DNA of 64,000 bases from an uncultured Kangiella sp. (lineage in GTDB: Bacteria; Pseudomonadota; Gammaproteobacteria; Enterobacterales; Kangiellaceae): the NCBI GenBank assembly GCA_947503435.1, contig CANNDL010000002.1:310001-374000 (forward strand), in the 5' to 3' direction. Each line of letters opens with the position of its first letter. The stretch's first letter is position 1. Under the pieces are notes generated by a model, which searched no databases, had not been told where the DNA came from, and saw only the letters and a program-made list of their open reading frames with translations. A program made the position numbers and the translations under genes. Below are positions 62,951 through 64,000 of the stretch, in pieces.

Positions 62951-64000
62951 TTGTTTAATTTACTTCACGAAAAGCTGCAAAAAACCCTAGTCAAATTAGG
63001 TTTTGAGCAAGAAACCGAAATCCAAAGCAAATCCATATCTTTAATTTTAGATGGTAAAGACCTAGCTGCGAGCGCAGAAACAGGTTCAGGCAAGACTGCC
63101 GCCTATTTGTTGCCTATTTTAAATCACTTACTTGAAAACAAGGTTAACCATAGCGGTACTCGTTGTCTTGTTTTGGTTCCAACACGAGAACTCGCTCGTC
63201 AAGTTGAAAAACAGTTTGAGCAGCTGGCTCAATTTTCTAGCGCCAGCGCGGGCGTATTGACAGGCGGAGCTTCGATGCAATTTCAGCGCGCCATGTTGCG
63301 TAAAGACCCTGAAATATTAATTGCTACACCCGGACGTATTCTTGAGCATAGCAACAGTGGCGATACCGAACTAGGCAACCTTGAGTACTTAGTATTAGAT
63401 GAAGCCGACAAGATGCTCGACTTAGGTTTCAGTGATGATGTTACCGCTATTTCGGAATTCTGTAATTCGAAGCGCCAAACCTTATTATTTTCAGCTACCC
63501 TCAATGCTAGAGGTATTAAACCAGTTATTCAAAAGATGCTAAATAATCCTGAATACCTTGTTTTAAATAGTTTTGAAGACCAGCAAAAACAAATTAGTCA
63601 GCAAATCATCCCTGCCGATGATCTTAAACATAAAGAAAAGTTAGTTAACTGGTTACTAAAAAACGAAACCTATCGTAAGGCTATTATTTTCTGTAATACC
63701 AAAGCCCAAGTCGATCGTTTAGGTGGCCTAATGCGTTACCACAAACATGCGGCAGGAACTTTGCACGGTGACAACTCGCAAGAAGTACGTAACCAAGTAA
63801 TGTCACAGTTTCGAGATAACAAATTCAATATCCTTATAGCCTCTGATGTGGCCGCTCGTGGAATTGATGTGAAAGAAGTTGATTTGGTTATCAATTTTGA
63901 TATGGCACATAACGGCGATGACTATATTCACCGTATTGGCCGAACAGGTCGCGCAGGAGAAGCTGGATTGGCTATCTCATTGATCAGTTCCCGTGAATGG
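62951..64000 (+). CDS. DEAD-box RNA helicase (partial)
   Basis: 350 residues before the right edge, no stop reached. The start appears to be TTG at 62951; the frame is open only 12 codons further back and has no ATG. Motifs in order: Q-motif EIQSKSI, AETGSGKTAAYL, PTRELARQ, TGGASMQ, ATPGRILEH, LDEADKM, FSATL, IIFCNTKAQ, ASDVAARGID, HRIGRTGRAGE. Layout close to SrmB/RhlE-type helicases of ribosome assembly; the distinctive C-terminal extension is out of view. Confidence 0.9.
   Translation, partial: MFNLLHEKLQKTLVKLGFEQETEIQSKSISLILDGKDLAASAETGSGKTAAYLLPILNHLLENKVNHSGTRCLVLVPTRELARQVEKQFEQLAQFSSASAGVLTGGASMQFQRAMLRKDPEILIATPGRILEHSNSGDTELGNLEYLVLDEADKMLDLGFSDDVTAISEFCNSKRQTLLFSATLNARGIKPVIQKMLNNPEYLVLNSFEDQQKQISQQIIPADDLKHKEKLVNWLLKNETYRKAIIFCNTKAQVDRLGGLMRYHKHAAGTLHGDNSQEVRNQVMSQFRDNKFNILIASDVAARGIDVKEVDLVINFDMAHNGDDYIHRIGRTGRAGEAGLAISLISSREW

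Overview
The window reads as a chromosomal segment of a gammaproteobacterium with moderately low GC. The grounds are a complete System I cytochrome c maturation operon (ccmABCDEFGHI), an AcnD/PrpF-type methylcitrate operon, leuCDB with a divergent LysR gene, a YbiT-type ABC-F protein, MlaA, and sigma70-type promoters with TAGAAT -10 boxes. The gene mix (lipoprotein peptidases, gamma-glutamyltranspeptidase, SulP, class I fumarase) suits a peptide- and amino-acid-using marine heterotroph. A Kangiella/Aliikangiella-like lineage is my guess, not something shown by the sequence. I see no tRNA, rRNA, CRISPR array, prophage or insertion sequence. Coding density is high and the genes look vertically inherited.

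Layout. 1-7.3 kb: a SulP anion transporter cut by the left edge, an SRPBCC protein, an N-acyltransferase, an unlisted 26-residue membrane peptide gene with its own promoter and terminator, a TIGR02647 protein, a Dcp-like M3 lipoprotein peptidase and an MFS transporter. 7.4-9.6 kb: the two-gene ergothioneine pathway egtB-egtD. 9.6-16 kb: PhzF-like protein, Tat-exported aldo/keto reductase coupled to a DUF4407 protein, SYLF lipoprotein, and a membrane diguanylate cyclase that seems to start at ATT. 16-28 kb: gamma-glutamyltranspeptidase, a DadA/PuuB-like oxidase, several secreted or membrane proteins of unknown role (one with five perfect 11-residue repeats), an RluA-family pseudouridine synthase, SRAP, a methyltransferase, ArfB and YbiT. 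28-37 kb: fumarase-prpB-prpC-lipoprotein-acnD-prpF-Sel1, a methylcitrate-cycle operon with unusual passengers and a 119-nt imperfect palindrome between acnD and prpF. 37-45.6 kb: pabB, a NUDIX hydrolase, sdaA, an SDR39U1 protein, a secreted amidohydrolase, a 5'-nucleotidase and mlaA. 45.6-47.95 kb: hvfC-hvfB-hvfA, a MNIO-type RiPP metallophore locus. 48-54.8 kb: ccmA to ccmI. 54.8-59.4 kb: leuCDB, an extra small ORF and a LysR regulator. 59.5-64 kb: small membrane proteins, an M19 dipeptidase, a DUF3820 protein and the start of a DEAD-box helicase cut by the right edge.

The most interesting system is hvfABC. HvfA is an exported precursor with 16 EGKCG motifs arranged as eight tandem pairs. 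HvfB is the multinuclear iron oxidase and HvfC its partner. An ECF-like promoter precedes hvfA, and a strong hairpin terminator separates the precursor from the enzymes. The usual sigma/anti-sigma and DoxX partners are absent from the window. Other points to check are the 26-residue membrane peptide, the ATT start, the acnD-prpF palindrome, the fumarase leading the methylcitrate operon, and a hairpin inside the sulP leader.
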